From: Salinispora vitiensis
GTDB lineage: Bacteria > Actinomycetota > Actinomycetes > Mycobacteriales > Micromonosporaceae
Assembly (NCBI RefSeq): GCF_000378825.1
Contig: NZ_KB900388.1
Location: forward strand, 3,498,426 to 3,562,425
DNA: 64,000 nt
Direction: 5' to 3'
A program made the translations under genes and the position numbers. Below the pieces are notes generated by a model. The model did no database searches and was not told the DNA's origin. It worked only from the letters and a program-made list of their open reading frames with translations. Every line of letters begins with the position of its first letter. Within the stretch, counting starts at the first letter, position 1. This document shows, piece by piece, positions 36,901 to 47,134 of this stretch.

Positions 36901-37773
36901 ATGCAGCTCGGCCTGGTAGGGCTCGGCCGGATGGGCGGCAACATGCGGGAGCGGCTTCGGGCCGCCGGGCATGAGGTGGTCGGCTACGACAACCAGGCCG
37001 AGCTGAGCGACGTCGCGAGCCTGGCGGAGATGGCGCAGAAGCTGGACGCGCCCCGCGCGGTCTGGGTGATGGTCCCTGCCGCCGTCACCGACGAGACCAT
37101 CAACAAGGTGGCGGAGGTGCTCGACGCCGGCGACATCATCGTTGACGGTGGCAACTCACGGTTCAGCGACGATGCCCCGCGCGCCGAGCGGCTGAACAAA
37201 CAGGGCATCGGGTACGTCGACGCCGGGGTTTCCGGTGGCGTCTGGGGCCGGCAGAACGGGTACGCCCTCATGGTCGGCGGCGCCCAGGAACACGTTGACC
37301 GGCTGATGCCGATCTTCGAGGCGTTGAAGCCGGCCGGAGACTTCGGCTTCGTGCACGCTGGTCCGGTCGGTGCCGGGCACTACGCCAAGATGGTGCACAA
37401 CGGCGTCGAGTACGGTCTCATGCACGCCTACGCCGAGGGCTACGAATTGCTGGCCAAGTCCGAGCTGGTCACCGATGTCCCGGGTGTCTTCAAGTCCTGG
37501 CGGGAGGGCACGGTCGTCCGCTCCTGGCTGCTCGACCTCCTCGACCGGGCACTCGATGAGGACCCGGAGTTGGCCGAGTTGAGTCCCTACACCGAGGACA
37601 CCGGCGAGGGGCGCTGGACCGTGGACGAGGCGGTCCGGCTCGCCGTTCCGATGAACGTCATCGCCGCCGCGCTCTTCGCCCGCTTCACCTCCCGGGAGGA
37701 TGACTCGCCCGCGATGAAGGCCGTCGCCGCGCTGCGCCAGCAGTTCGGCGGGCACGCCGTTCGTAAGCGCTGA
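36901..37773 (+). CDS. gnd: 6-phosphogluconate dehydrogenase, short decarboxylating type
   Basis: Encodes 290 residues. It oxidises and decarboxylates 6-phosphogluconate to ribulose 5-phosphate in the pentose phosphate pathway. The Rossmann motif [12 protein letters not shown] and the active-site [14 protein letters not shown] are clear. The length matches the short, often NAD-linked family. Placement between dnaN and recF is common in actinobacteria. A clear ribosome site (GGAGG) precedes the ATG. Confidence 0.93.
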   Translation: MQLGLVGLGRMGGNMRERLRAAGHEVVGYDNQAELSDVASLAEMAQKLDAPRAVWVMVPAAVTDETINKVAEVLDAGDIIVDGGNSRFSDDAPRAERLNKQGIGYVDAGVSGGVWGRQNGYALMVGGAQEHVDRLMPIFEALKPAGDFGFVHAGPVGAGHYAKMVHNGVEYGLMHAYAEGYELLAKSELVTDVPGVFKSWREGTVVRSWLLDLLDRALDEDPELAELSPYTEDTGEGRWTVDEAVRLAVPMNVIAAALFARFTSREDDSPAMKAVAALRQQFGGHAVRKR

Positions 37774-37786
37774 CGGCCCACCACCC

Positions 37787-38920
37787 GTGTACGTCCGCCG
37801 GCTGGAACTCGTCGACTTCCGCTCGTACGAGCGGGTCGGAGTGGATTTTGAACCGGGGGCGAACGTCCTGGTCGGTTCGAACGGGGTCGGCAAGACCAAC
37901 CTGATCGAGGCGCTCGGCTACGTGGCGACCCTGGACTCCCACCGGGTCGCCACGGACGCCCCGCTGGTGCGGATGGGTGCCGCCGCGGGGATCATCCGCT
38001 GCACCGTGGTGCACGAGGGGCGGGAGCTGCTGGTCGAGCTGGAGATCGTTCCGGGGCGGGCCAACCGGGCCCGGCTCGGCCGGTCCCCGGCCCGGCGGGC
38101 CCGGGACGTGCTCGGTGCCCTGCGGCTGGTGCTCTTCGCCCCGGAGGACCTGGAGTTGGTCCGGGGCGACCCGGCGCAGCGGCGCCGCTACCTCGATGAT
38201 CTGCTGGTGCTCCGGCAGCCCCGGTTCGCCGGGGTGCGGGCCGACTACGAACGGGTGCTCCGGCAGCGGAACGCGCTGCTGCGTACCGCGTACTTGGCCC
38301 GTAAGACCGGCGGTACCCGCGGCGGCGACCTCTCCACGCTCGCGGTCTGGGACGACCACCTCGCGCGGCACGGTGCCGAGCTGCTCGCCGGTCGGCTCGA
38401 CCTCGTCGCCGCACTCACCCCCCACGTCACCCGGGCGTACGACGCGGTGGCCGCCGGTGGGGGCGCGGCCGGCATCGCGTACCGGTCGTCGGTCGAACCG
38501 GCCGGCCCAACCGCTGACCGGGCGGAGCTGACCGCGGTGCTGAACGATGCGCTCGTCGCCGGCCGGGCGGCCGAGATCGAGCGGGGGACCACCCTGGTCG
38601 GCCCGCACCGGGACGACCTGACCCTCACGCTCGGCCCATTGCCCGCGAAGGGGTACGCCAGCCACGGTGAGTCCTGGTCGTTGGCGTTGGCGCTTCGGCT
38701 GGCCGGGTACGAACTACTGCGCGCTGACGGGATCGAGCCGGTCCTGGTGCTGGACGACGTCTTCGCCGAGCTGGACACCGGCCGGCGGGACCGCCTCGCC
38801 GAGCTGGTCGGTGCGGCGAGCCAACTCCTGGTGACCTGTGCGGTGGCAGAAGATCTCCCCGCGCGTCTGCATGGCGCGCGGTTCGTTGTCCGCGAGGGGG
38901 AGGTGCAGCGTGTCGGATGA
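37787..38920 (+). CDS. recF: DNA replication and repair protein RecF
   Basis: Encodes 377 residues. An SMC-like ABC ATPase that helps load RecA at gaps. It has Walker [10 protein letters not shown], the signature-like region near [19 protein letters not shown] and Walker [13 protein letters not shown]. The GTG at 37787 lies 13 bp after gnd. The 3' end overlaps the DciA-like gene. Confidence 0.94.
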   Translation: MYVRRLELVDFRSYERVGVDFEPGANVLVGSNGVGKTNLIEALGYVATLDSHRVATDAPLVRMGAAAGIIRCTVVHEGRELLVELEIVPGRANRARLGRSPARRARDVLGALRLVLFAPEDLELVRGDPAQRRRYLDDLLVLRQPRFAGVRADYERVLRQRNALLRTAYLARKTGGTRGGDLSTLAVWDDHLARHGAELLAGRLDLVAALTPHVTRAYDAVAAGGGAAGIAYRSSVEPAGPTADRAELTAVLNDALVAGRAAEIERGTTLVGPHRDDLTLTLGPLPAKGYASHGESWSLALALRLAGYELLRADGIEPVLVLDDVFAELDTGRRDRLAELVGAASQLLVTCAVAEDLPARLHGARFVVREGEVQRVG

Positions 38921-39509
38921 GGCGAAACCCACCGCCGGACCCCGTGCGGCGGGGGATACCGGAGCGGCCGGTGCCTCCGCCCCGCCAGCGGACGCCGGGG
39001 CGGAGGCACCGGCCGGGCCGCAGCTCGCGCGGGCCGTGCTGGATGCGGCGAAGGCGCGGCGTCAGGCGGCGCAGCCGCAACGGCGTAGTCGCAACGGCGG
39101 GGCGAGCGGTGGGGGGCGACGGCCGCGGGGCTACTCCGGCCCGGGGCCGGACCCGCGTGACCCGCAGCCGCTCGGGGCGGTGCTGGACCGGCTGGTGAAG
39201 GCCCGGGGCTGGCAGCAACCGGCGGCCGAGGCCACGGTCTTCGGCGCCTGGGAACGGGTGGTCGGCCCGGACGTGGCCCAGCACAGCCGCCCGGTGAAGC
39301 TGGAAGGGGGTGAGCTGACCGTGGAGGCACGCTCGACCGCCTGGGCCACCCAGCTCCGGCTGCTCGCCGGCTCGCTGCTGCAGCAGATCGCCAGCGAGGT
39401 GGGCCACAACGTCGTACGCCGGCTGAACATCCACGGTCCGGCCGCGCCGTCCTGGTCGCGTGGCCCTCGTCGGGTGCGGGGTCGCGGCCCCCGGGACACC
39501 TACGGCTGA
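38910..39509 (+). CDS. DUF721 protein (DciA-like, replicative helicase-operator candidate)
   Basis: Encodes 199 residues. An N-terminal Ala/Arg-rich disordered segment of about 90 residues leads to a DUF721 domain (about 92-175, [50 protein letters not shown]) and a basic tail. DciA of this family loads the replicative helicase in bacteria without DnaC or DnaI, which would suit this location. GTG at 38910 has GGGGGAGG at 38896-38903 and overlaps the recF stop. Confidence 0.82.
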   Translation: MSDEAKPTAGPRAAGDTGAAGASAPPADAGAEAPAGPQLARAVLDAAKARRQAAQPQRRSRNGGASGGGRRPRGYSGPGPDPRDPQPLGAVLDRLVKARGWQQPAAEATVFGAWERVVGPDVAQHSRPVKLEGGELTVEARSTAWATQLRLLAGSLLQQIASEVGHNVVRRLNIHGPAAPSWSRGPRRVRGRGPRDTYG

Positions 39510-40081
39510 ACGGACCGTCGGGGTGCCGCCGACTCGGCGTAGACCGCGAAGCCCCGCTCGGCGCAGCGGCGGTAGAAGGCGGCCAGGACGCTCAGTTCCG
39601 CGCAGGTGAAGGTCCACTGCGGCGGAGCTCCGTTGTCGTCGCGGAGCCGGTCCAGCCGGCTGTCCAGCCAACGCAGCTGCTGCTCGGCCAGGCGTCCGTC
39701 GCCGAGTAGCGCGCGGAGCACCGCGCTGACGGTCTCGAAGGTGACTGCCTCGTCGACTACGCGGTGCCGCGCCACGAACCGTTCGACTCCGTCGGCGATC
39801 CACCCGCAGCCGTCCGGGTCGATCACCGGGTCCTCGTCCTCCTCCGAGTTCTCTGTGGCGTACAGCACATTCTCCAAGCCGAGGATCAGATCGACCAGCT
39901 CGGTGTACGCGGTTGCCCGGACTGTGCCGGTCTTGGCGATCAGCTCGGCGAGCGCGGCGGTCGGTGCGGAGATCCGCGGCATGTCGACGATCTCGCCGAA
40001 GTCCACGAACTCCGCCGGCGCGACCGGTTCGTAGAAGCGGCCGGTCCGCGGCCAGTTCACCACGACGTTGTCCAGCCCCAT
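39500..40081 (-). CDS. Conserved-looking hypothetical protein
   Basis: Encodes 193 residues, mostly helical, acidic in the centre (NSEEDEDPVIDPDGCGW) and without a signal peptide or membrane segment. It runs leftward and overlaps the 3' end of the DciA-like gene by 10 bp. I do not recognise a domain. Its orientation differs from its neighbours, so it is probably an independently transcribed insertion into the recF-gyrB interval. Confidence 0.55.
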   Translation of the reverse strand: MGLDNVVVNWPRTGRFYEPVAPAEFVDFGEIVDMPRISAPTAALAELIAKTGTVRATAYTELVDLILGLENVLYATENSEEDEDPVIDPDGCGWIADGVERFVARHRVVDEAVTFETVSAVLRALLGDGRLAEQQLRWLDSRLDRLRDDNGAPPQWTFTCAELSVLAAFYRRCAERGFAVYAESAAPRRSVQP

Positions 40082-40573
40082 CTGGTGTCACCTCTCAAGC
40101 CCATCTCCGGAAGAACGCGTCGATCGTCCGGTTCCAGCCGGCAAAGATCAAGCTGGAGTTGATCGCGAGATGGACACACATTGGGCGCGGCGTCGCCGGC
40201 CGGTGCGAGCCTATGGCCGGCTCGGTGTACGTAGGGGGAGTCGTGGAGTGAGCAGTCGGCCGGCTATGAAGGTCTCAGCTACCGCGCAAGGGGTGCCGAG
40301 TGGTGGATCTGTCGCCGACGCACAGTAGGATTGGGCCTGAGACGAAGACCCGGTGCGGAGCGATGAAACCCGGGGCCAGCATGGGCCCGAGGTCATCGTT
40401 CCACATCAGGTCGAGCCGATCGCGATCCGCGGGCACCCGCGGCGGCCGGCGCGTTCGACCCCGGCCCGGACTACTTTCCGGTGCCGGTCCGCGCGCCCGA
40501 CGTCGCGTTCTGTCCGCCGAACCCCGTGACCGGTCGCGCCAGTGGTGTGGCCGACGCGAGAAAGTGGCCGAGG
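40082..40573. other. 492-bp region upstream of gyrB
   Basis: It holds the gyrB promoter and that of the leftward hypothetical gene. No DnaA box was found. A possible -10 element TAGGAT lies at 40326-40331, without a clear -35. The open frame before gyrB lacks coding character. Confidence 0.4.
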
Positions 40574-42520
40574 GTGGCAGCGCAGGACAAGCAGGAGTAC
40601 GGCGCAGAGTCGATCACCGTCCTCGAAGGGCTGGAGGCGGTCCGTAAGCGCCCCGGTATGTACATCGGGTCCACCGGCGAACGCGGCCTGCACCACCTGG
40701 TGTGGGAGGTCGTGGACAACGCGGTGGACGAGGCGCTGGCCGGGCACTGCGACACCATCGACGTGGTGCTGCTCGCCGACGGCGGGGTTCGGGTCACCGA
40801 CAACGGCCGTGGTTTCCCGGTCGACCCGCATCCGAAGCTCAAGAAGCCGGGTGTGGAGGTGGCGCTGACGGTGCTGCACGCTGGCGGCAAGTTTGACGGC
40901 AAGGCGTACGCCGTCTCCGGTGGCTTGCACGGCGTCGGTGTGTCGGTCGTGAACGCCCTCTCCACCCGGATGGCGGTCGAGATCCAGAAGGACGGCTACT
41001 TCTGGCGGCAGTCGTACACGGATTCGAAGCCGACGCCGCTGGAGAAGGGGGAGCCGACCGACGCCACCGGCTCGGCGGTCTCCTTCTGGCCTGACCCGAC
41101 GGTCTTCGATACCGTTAGTTTCGACTTCCAGACCATCTACCGTCGGCTCCAGGAGATGGCCTTCCTCAGCCGGGGGCTGACCATCCACTTCCTCGACGAA
41201 CGGGTCGACGAGGGCGATGACAGCAAGACGCGCGAGGTCACCTTCTGCTACCAGGGTGGCATCGCCGACTTCGTCCGGCACCTGAACGCCTCGAAGACCT
41301 CGATCCACAAGTCGGTGGTGGAGTTCGGCACCGACGAAGACGGCATGTCGGTCGAGATCGCCATGCAGTGGAACGAGTCGTACGGCGAGTCGGTCTACAC
41401 CTTCGCCAACAACATCAACACGCATGAGGGCGGCACCCACGAGGAAGGCTTCCGGTCGGCGCTGACCAGCGTCATCAACCGGTACGGTGCGGAGAAGCGG
41501 CTCCTCAAGAGTGACGAGAAGCTCTCCGGGGAGGACATCCGGGAGGGGCTGGCGGCGATCATCTCGGTGAAGCTGACCAACCCGCAGTTCGAGGGGCAGA
41601 CCAAGACCAAGCTGGGCAACACCCCGGTCAAGAGTTTCGTGCAGCGGGTCTGCAACGAGTGGTTGGTGGACTGGCTGGACCGGAACCCGGCCGAGGCGAA
41701 GGTCATCATCACCAAGGCCTCCCAGGCCGCGCGTGCCCGGGTCGCCGCTCAGCAGGCCCGCAAGTTGGCCCGCCGCAAGTCGCTGCTGGAGTCCGGCTCG
41801 ATGCCGGGCAAGCTGGCCGACTGCCAGTCAACCGATCCTCGCGAGTGCGAGGTCTTCATCGTTGAGGGCGACTCGGCCGGCGGCTCCGCGAAGCAGGGGC
41901 GCGACCCGCGGACGCAGGCGATCCTGCCGATCCGGGGCAAGATCCTCAATGTGGAGAAGGCGCGGATCGACCGGGTCCTGAAGAACAACGAGGTCCAGGC
42001 GCTGATCACCGCGCTCGGCACGGGTATCCACGACGACTTCGACATCGAGAAGCTGCGGTACCACAAGATCGTGTTGATGGCCGACGCGGACGTCGATGGT
42101 CAGCACATCCAGACGCTGCTGCTGACGCTGCTCTTCCGCTTCATGCGGCCGCTGGTCGAGCTGGGGCACGTCTACCTGGCCGCCCCGCCGCTTTACAAGA
42201 TCAAGTGGAATCGAAAGGGCGACGATGCGCAGTACGCGTACTCGGACCGGGAGCGGGACGGTCTGATCACCCTGCGGCAGCAGAAGAAGCCCAACGCCAA
42301 GCCGGACGACATCCAGCGGTTCAAGGGGCTCGGCGAGATGAACTATCCCGAGCTGTGGGAGACCACGATGAACCCGGCCACCCGCACCCTGCGGCAGGTG
42401 ACCCTCGATGACGCGGCGACCGCGGACGAACTGTTCAGTGTGCTGATGGGGGAGGATGTCGAGGCTCGTCGCTCGTTTATCCAGCGTAACGCCAAGGACG
42501 TACGGTTCCTGGACATCTGA
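40574..42520 (+). CDS. gyrB: DNA gyrase subunit B
   Basis: Encodes 648 residues. ATPase subunit of gyrase. Features in order: GHKL ATPase ([37 protein letters not shown]), transducer, then TOPRIM ([19 protein letters not shown]) and the C-terminal [13 protein letters not shown] at 40574 is preferred because the family starts near there; an upstream GTG at 40547 is also in frame. gyrA follows after 131 bp. Confidence 0.95.
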   Translation: MAAQDKQEYGAESITVLEGLEAVRKRPGMYIGSTGERGLHHLVWEVVDNAVDEALAGHCDTIDVVLLADGGVRVTDNGRGFPVDPHPKLKKPGVEVALTVLHAGGKFDGKAYAVSGGLHGVGVSVVNALSTRMAVEIQKDGYFWRQSYTDSKPTPLEKGEPTDATGSAVSFWPDPTVFDTVSFDFQTIYRRLQEMAFLSRGLTIHFLDERVDEGDDSKTREVTFCYQGGIADFVRHLNASKTSIHKSVVEFGTDEDGMSVEIAMQWNESYGESVYTFANNINTHEGGTHEEGFRSALTSVINRYGAEKRLLKSDEKLSGEDIREGLAAIISVKLTNPQFEGQTKTKLGNTPVKSFVQRVCNEWLVDWLDRNPAEAKVIITKASQAARARVAAQQARKLARRKSLLESGSMPGKLADCQSTDPRECEVFIVEGDSAGGSAKQGRDPRTQAILPIRGKILNVEKARIDRVLKNNEVQALITALGTGIHDDFDIEKLRYHKIVLMADADVDGQHIQTLLLTLLFRFMRPLVELGHVYLAAPPLYKIKWNRKGDDAQYAYSDRERDGLITLRQQKKPNAKPDDIQRFKGLGEMNYPELWETTMNPATRTLRQVTLDDAATADELFSVLMGEDVEARRSFIQRNAKDVRFLDI

Positions 42521-42562
42521 GGCCCGCTCGGGTCTGGTCCGGCGCCCGCGGCGCGACTCGGT

Positions 42563-42614
42563 GAATCCACAGAGTTATCCACAGCCAGGCCAGTTTCCAC
42601 AGCGGTTATCCACA
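42563..42614. promoter_or_regulatory. DnaA-box cluster upstream of gyrA
   Basis: Two perfect TTATCCACA boxes lie at 42575-42583 and 42606-42614. Variants GAATCCACA (42563-42571) and GTTTCCACA (42593-42601) lie beside them. All four share one orientation within 52 bp, 38 bp before the gyrA start, in the gyrB-gyrA gap. Confidence 0.8.
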
Positions 42615-42651
42615 GCACAAAAGCGACTCTGAGTCTGATAAGGGTTAAGAA

Positions 42652-45171
42652 GTGACCGATACCCCCGAGTCCACACCGAACGAGCCCGACGTCCCTGAGA
42701 CCGCCGGCGCCGTCGTGGCGCACGACCGGATCGAGCCGGTCGGGCTCGAGGTGGAGATGCAGCGCTCCTACCTCGACTACGCCATGAGCGTGATCGTCGG
42801 GCGGGCGCTGCCGGACGTCCGGGACGGGCTGAAGCCGGTCCACCGCAAGATCCTCTACGCGATGTTCGACTCGGGGTACCGGCCCGACCGGGGGTACGTG
42901 AAGTGCTCCCGGGTGGTCGGCGACGTGATGGGCCAGTTCCACCCGCACGGTGACTCGGCGATCTACGACGCGCTGGTCCGGATGGCCCAGCCCTGGGCGC
43001 TGCGCTACCCGCTGGTAGACGGCAACGGCAACTTCGGCTCCCCGGGTAACGATCCGGCGGCGGCGATGCGGTACACCGAGTGCAAGCTCCAACCGCTGGC
43101 GATGGAGATGCTGCGGGACATCGACGAGGACACCGTCGACCTGCAGGACAACTACGACGGCCGGGCCAAGGAGCCCACGATCCTGCCGTCCCGGATCCCC
43201 AACCTGCTGGTCAACGGCTCCGAAGGCATCGCGGTCGGGATGGCCACCAAGATCCCACCGCACAACCTGCGGGAGATCGGTGCGGCGGTGCAGTGGTGCC
43301 TGGAGCACCCGGAGGCCGACGAGGCGAGCACCCTGGAGGCGCTCCTGGGGATCGTCAAGGGGCCGGACTTCCCGACCCACGGCCTGATCGTCGGCCAGGC
43401 GGGGATCCAGGACGCGTACCGCACCGGTCGCGGTTCGATCCGGATGCGGGCCGTGGTCGAGGTCGAGGAGGACAAGCGGGGTCGCCCGGCACTGGTGGTC
43501 AGCGAGCTGCCGTACCAGGTGAACCCGGACAACCTGGCCGAGCGGATCGCCGAGCTGATCAAGGAGGGGAAGCTCGGCGGAATCGCCGACATCCGGGACG
43601 AGTCCTCCGGCCGCACCGGCCTGCGCCTGGTGCTGGTACTCAAGCGTGACGCGGTCGCCAAGGTGGTGCTGAACAACCTCTACAAGCACACCCAGCTCCA
43701 GGAGACCTTCGGCGCGAACATGCTGGCGCTGGTGGACGGTGTGCCGCGCACGCTGAACCTGGCCCAGTTCATCCGCTACTACGTCGATCACCAGATCGAG
43801 GTGATCCGTCGGCGGACGGCGTACCGGCTGCGTAAGGCCGAGGAGCGGGCGCACATCCTGCGGGGTCTGGCCAAGGCGCTGGACGCCCTCGACGAGGTGA
43901 TCGCGCTGATCCGGCGCTCGCCGACGGTGGACGACGCGCGGCAGGGCCTGATCCGGTTGCTGGAGATCGACGAGATCCAGGCGACCGCGATCCTGGACAT
44001 GCAGCTGCGCCGGCTGGCCGCGCTGGAGCGGCAGCGAATCCTCGACGACCTGGCGAAGCTGGAGCTGGAGATCGCCGACTACAAGGACATCCTGGCGAAG
44101 CCCGAGCGGCAGCGGCGGATCGTCTCGGAGGAGCTGGGCGAGATCGTCGCGAAGTGGGGCGACGACCGGCGTACCCAGATCATTCCGTTCGACGGCGAGG
44201 TCTCGATGGAGGACCTGATCGCCCGCGAGGACGTCGTGGTCACCATCACCCGAACCGGGTACGCGAAGCGCACCAAGGTGGACGCGTACCGCTCGCAGCG
44301 GCGGGGCGGCAAGGGGGTCAGCGGCGCCTCCCTGCGGCAGGACGACATCGTCAGCCACTTCTTCGTGTGCTCGACGCACGACTGGATTCTGTTCTTCACC
44401 AACAAGGGCCGGGTGTACCGGGCCAAGGCGTACGAGCTCCCGGAAGCCAGTAGGGTGGCCAAGGGCCAGCACGTGGCCAATCTGCTCGCCTTCCAGCCAG
44501 ACGAGCAGATCGCACAGATCATCGAGATTTCCGACTACCAGGTGGCCCCCTACCTGGTGTTGGCCACGAAGAACGGAGTGGTAAAGAAGACGAGACTCGA
44601 GGAGTTCGACTCCAACCGGTCCGGCGGCATCATCGCGATCAACCTGCGCGAGGACGACGAACTGGTCGGCGCCGCCCTGGTGGCGCCGGAGCAGGATCTC
44701 CTGCTGGTGTCGAAGAACGCCCTGGCGATCCGGTTCAACGCCTCCGATGAGGCGCTGCGGCCGATGGGGCGAGCTACCTCGGGCGTGATCGGGATGCGGT
44801 TCAGCGAGGACGACGAGTTGCTCGCGATGGAGGTCGTCCGGCACGGCTTGGACGTCCTGGTGGCCACCAACGGTGGTTACGCGAAACGTACTCCGATCGA
44901 GGAATACCCGGTCCAGGGCCGGGGAGGTAAGGGCGTGCTGACTGCGAAGATCACCGAACGGCGCGGTGGTCTGGTCGGTGCTGTGGTGATCGACCCGGAC
45001 GACGAGCTCTTCGCTATCACCAGTAACGGTGGTGTCATTCGGACTCCGGTGAAGCCTGTACGCCGTACGCGCGACCGGAACACAATGGGGGTCAAGCTGA
45101 TGGACCTTCCGGATGGCGTAACCATCGTGGCGATTGCTCGCAATGCCGACGAGCCTGACGAACAGGACTAG
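42652..45171 (+). CDS. gyrA: DNA gyrase subunit A
   Basis: Encodes 839 residues. Cleavage subunit of gyrase, with catalytic Tyr141 in AMRYTECKL. The quinolone-resistance region reads [13 protein letters not shown], with a serine at residue 102. The C-terminal beta-pinwheel holds the gyrase-box sequence QRRGGKGV. The GTG at 42652 is the start, as in relatives. It follows gyrB and precedes a DUF3566 gene, which begins 5 bp past its stop. Confidence 0.96.
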   Translation: MTDTPESTPNEPDVPETAGAVVAHDRIEPVGLEVEMQRSYLDYAMSVIVGRALPDVRDGLKPVHRKILYAMFDSGYRPDRGYVKCSRVVGDVMGQFHPHGDSAIYDALVRMAQPWALRYPLVDGNGNFGSPGNDPAAAMRYTECKLQPLAMEMLRDIDEDTVDLQDNYDGRAKEPTILPSRIPNLLVNGSEGIAVGMATKIPPHNLREIGAAVQWCLEHPEADEASTLEALLGIVKGPDFPTHGLIVGQAGIQDAYRTGRGSIRMRAVVEVEEDKRGRPALVVSELPYQVNPDNLAERIAELIKEGKLGGIADIRDESSGRTGLRLVLVLKRDAVAKVVLNNLYKHTQLQETFGANMLALVDGVPRTLNLAQFIRYYVDHQIEVIRRRTAYRLRKAEERAHILRGLAKALDALDEVIALIRRSPTVDDARQGLIRLLEIDEIQATAILDMQLRRLAALERQRILDDLAKLELEIADYKDILAKPERQRRIVSEELGEIVAKWGDDRRTQIIPFDGEVSMEDLIAREDVVVTITRTGYAKRTKVDAYRSQRRGGKGVSGASLRQDDIVSHFFVCSTHDWILFFTNKGRVYRAKAYELPEASRVAKGQHVANLLAFQPDEQIAQIIEISDYQVAPYLVLATKNGVVKKTRLEEFDSNRSGGIIAINLREDDELVGAALVAPEQDLLLVSKNALAIRFNASDEALRPMGRATSGVIGMRFSEDDELLAMEVVRHGLDVLVATNGGYAKRTPIEEYPVQGRGGKGVLTAKITERRGGLVGAVVIDPDDELFAITSNGGVIRTPVKPVRRTRDRNTMGVKLMDLPDGVTIVAIARNADEPDEQD

Positions 45172-45175
45172 TTGC

Positions 45176-46117
45176 ATGACGGAGACACAGGCGAAGTCGG
45201 GGAACGCGGGGAACTCGGCTGACCCGGTCGACGAGGACGGCGCCACGAACGGTGCCTCAGCCGCCAGCCGCGCGGCAGTGGGCCGGGCCACCGTCCCCGC
45301 CGACGTGCCGGCCCCCAAGTTCACCAGAGCTCCGGGGATGGCCCCGCCGCCGGACAAGCCGGCCGAGGAGCCGGAATCCCCCGAGGAACCGGTTACGGCC
45401 ACGAAGGCTGAGACGCCGCGTACCGATGGTGCCGCCGCTGAGAAGAAGACGGCCGGAACAGCCCAGGTACCGACCTCCGGCGGCGCTGGGAAGACCAGCG
45501 CGGCGGCCGGGAGTGCGGCCGTCGGGAATCTGGCCGCCCTAGGCGGCGTGAACAGCGTCCCCCGACCTGGTGACACCGGAAGTCAGCCGCGGGTCACCGG
45601 GGCCGCCGGACCACAGCCGAACTCCGCTGGCCGGCCCCAGGGCGGCGGCCTCCCGCCGGGAATCGGCGGGGCGGCGGCCGTCGGCGCGGCGCGTGTCGGC
45701 GAGGCGGTACGCGCCGCGCGTACCGCGGTCAGCTCAGCCGCGTCTCGCGGCCCGCGCCGGGCCCGGCTGAACCTGCGGCGGATCGACCCGTGGTCGGTGA
45801 TGAAGTTCGCCTTCGCCGTTTCGGTGGTGCTCTTCATCGTCGTCGTGGTCGCGACCTCGGTGCTGTATCTGGCGCTGGACGCGATGGGCGTGTTCGCCAG
45901 CGTCAACGACAGCCTGAGTGATCTGGTCAACGCGGGCGGCGGGCAGAGCGCCAATGGCTTCCAGATCACCGCCAGTGGCGTGATTCTGAGTTCAGCGTTG
46001 ATCGGCTTGGTCAACGTCGTGCTGTTCACGGCGCTGGCAACGCTGGGTGCGTTCGTCTACAACGTCTGCGCCGACCTGGTGGGCGGGGTCGAGCTGACGC
46101 TCGCCGAGCGCGACTGA
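45176..46117 (+). CDS. DUF3566 transmembrane protein
   Basis: Encodes 313 residues. A disordered Ala/Pro/Gly/Thr-rich N-terminal half (about 1-200) precedes a DUF3566 domain with two membrane segments (FAFAVSVVLFIVVVVATSVLYLAL and VILSSALIGLVNVVLFTALATLGAF, in parts). The ATG at 45176 lies 5 bp after the gyrA stop, so it is probably co-transcribed. Function is unknown; the gene is regularly linked to gyrA in actinobacteria. Confidence 0.85.
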   Translation: MTETQAKSGNAGNSADPVDEDGATNGASAASRAAVGRATVPADVPAPKFTRAPGMAPPPDKPAEEPESPEEPVTATKAETPRTDGAAAEKKTAGTAQVPTSGGAGKTSAAAGSAAVGNLAALGGVNSVPRPGDTGSQPRVTGAAGPQPNSAGRPQGGGLPPGIGGAAAVGAARVGEAVRAARTAVSSAASRGPRRARLNLRRIDPWSVMKFAFAVSVVLFIVVVVATSVLYLALDAMGVFASVNDSLSDLVNAGGGQSANGFQITASGVILSSALIGLVNVVLFTALATLGAFVYNVCADLVGGVELTLAERD

Positions 46118-46126
46118 GTACGTCAG

Positions 46127-46155
46127 CGGGACCCGGGCCGACGGCCCGGGTCCCG
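46127..46155. terminator. GC-rich hairpin after the DUF3566 gene
   Basis: A perfect 14-bp stem (CGGGACCCGGGCCG at 46127-46140 and complement at 46142-46155) with a minimal loop lies 9 nt after the stop. No T-run follows. Confidence 0.65.
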
Positions 46156-46238
46156 AACCGTCGGCCCGGGACCGCGCCCGAAGCCACCCCGATTTTGGGG
46201 CGGTCGGCCCGGTGGGTTAACCTTGCTCGTCGCAACAC

Positions 46239-46312
46239 GGGGCTATAGCTCAGTCGGTTAGAGCGCAGAGCTGATAACTCTGAGGTCGCTGGTTCGATTC
46301 CAGCTAGCCCCA
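46239..46312 (+). tRNA. tRNA-Ile (GAT anticodon)
   Basis: The 74-nt sequence folds as a tRNA: acceptor GGGGCTA with TAGCCCC, D arm GCTC...GAGC, anticodon stem CAGAG/CTCTG around CTGATAA, and T arm GCTGG TTCGATT CCAGC. The anticodon GAT reads ATC and ATT codons. The CCA end is not encoded. It lies between gyrA and tRNA-Ala, the usual actinobacterial place. Confidence 0.97.
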
Positions 46313-46509
46313 CCTCCGCTCGGTCCTCACATTCTGGGGGCCGAGCGTTTTTCGTGCGCCGGTTACAGGTTTCCCCCACCGCACCGGCAGCGAGACGCCG
46401 GCACCGCAGCACGCCTGGCGGGAGTGTCGTACCCCACTTCTAGTCTGGTGCCGTTCGATGCTTCGTCTGGCCCGGGGAACCCGGGCCGATTCGTCTTCGA
46501 TGGGGACCG

Positions 46510-46587
46510 GTGCTCAACCACCTCGGCATTCAGGTCCGTGATCCGGATGGCAACAACGTCGAGGCGGTCTGCCACCGGCCGGGGTGA
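46510..46587 (+). pseudogene. Remnant of a VOC (glyoxalase-type) protein C-terminus
   Basis: Reading from 46510 gives LGIQVRDPDGNNVEAVCH, a typical end of VOC-superfamily proteins (VRDPDGNNVEAV), and a stop at 46585-46587. Upstream the frame has no matching VOC core. It looks like a truncated gene tail between tRNA-Ile and the DLW-39 gene. A chance match is unlikely but possible. Confidence 0.5.
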
Positions 46588-46738
46588 TCGGTCCCGCGGC
46601 GTCGGCTGGGGGCAGGAGACGGTGCTGAGTCGTCCAGGGGGCGCTGCATCGGTGGGCCCGTTTACCGCGCCCTTGCTTCCGGCTGATACGGTCCTCGGGT
46701 AGGTCCGACCGCACTGTCGAGCGTGAGGGGTTGCCCTA

Positions 46739-46867
46739 ATGTTCAAGAAGCTGCTGATCCTCGTCGGCATTGTCGGTGTGGCGGCAGTCGTGGTCAAGCG
46801 AGTCAAGGAAACCAACGACGAGCGTGCCCTCTGGCACGAGGCCACCAACGCGCCCGACCTGCGCTGA
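46739..46867 (+). CDS. DLW-39 family small protein
   Basis: Encodes 42 residues: a hydrophobic N-terminus (FKKLLILVGIVGVAAVVV) and a polar end RVKETNDERALWHEATN-APDLR. The length, hydrophobic start and final LWHEATN-like motif fit the DLW-39 family found near gyrA and tRNA genes in actinobacteria. GAGGGG precedes the ATG. Function is unknown. Confidence 0.85.
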   Translation: MFKKLLILVGIVGVAAVVVKRVKETNDERALWHEATNAPDLR

Positions 46868-46910
46868 CTCGTACTGGCCCGCGTTCGGCGACACGGACCG
46901 GACCGCCTCC

Positions 46911-46983
46911 GGGGCCCTAGCTCAACTGGCAGAGCACTGCCTTTGCAAGGCAGGGGTTAGGGGTTCAAGTCCCCTGGGCTCCA
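46911..46983 (+). tRNA. tRNA-Ala (TGC anticodon)
   Basis: The 73-nt sequence folds with acceptor GGGGCCC against GGGCTCC (one G-T pair), D arm GCTC...GAGC, anticodon stem CTGCC/GGCAG around TTTGCAA and T arm GGGG TTCAAGT CCCC. The anticodon TGC reads GCA codons and others by wobble. CCA is not encoded. It lies 44 bp after the DLW-39 gene. Confidence 0.97.
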
Positions 46984-47134
46984 CTTTCCAAGCCTGTGAC
47001 CAGGCGTGATCTCGTTTCCAGATCGTCGGGGACTCGTCCGGGACACCCCACCTAGTCCGACGGCCGATTTTGGTCTTGCTGACCGCTGCACGGCGGCGCT
47101 CGTAGCGTGGGCAGAAGCGCACGTAGTCCCCAAC

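Noticed and set aside
35512..36972. A 486-codon frame opposite dnaN
   Set aside because: Antisense to dnaN and runs into oriC; no coding character.
40547..40573. Earlier gyrB start
   Set aside because: GTG at 40547 is in frame, but the added residues match nothing I know at GyrB N-termini.
42343..45576. A 1077-codon leftward open frame opposite gyrA
   Set aside because: It lies antisense to gyrA, is Arg/His/Val-rich and has no recognisable domain. Such frames arise from high-GC codon bias.
46911..47134. Genomic island attached at tRNA-Ala
   Set aside because: The next genes look accessory, but no integrase and no duplicate of the tRNA 3' end was seen.
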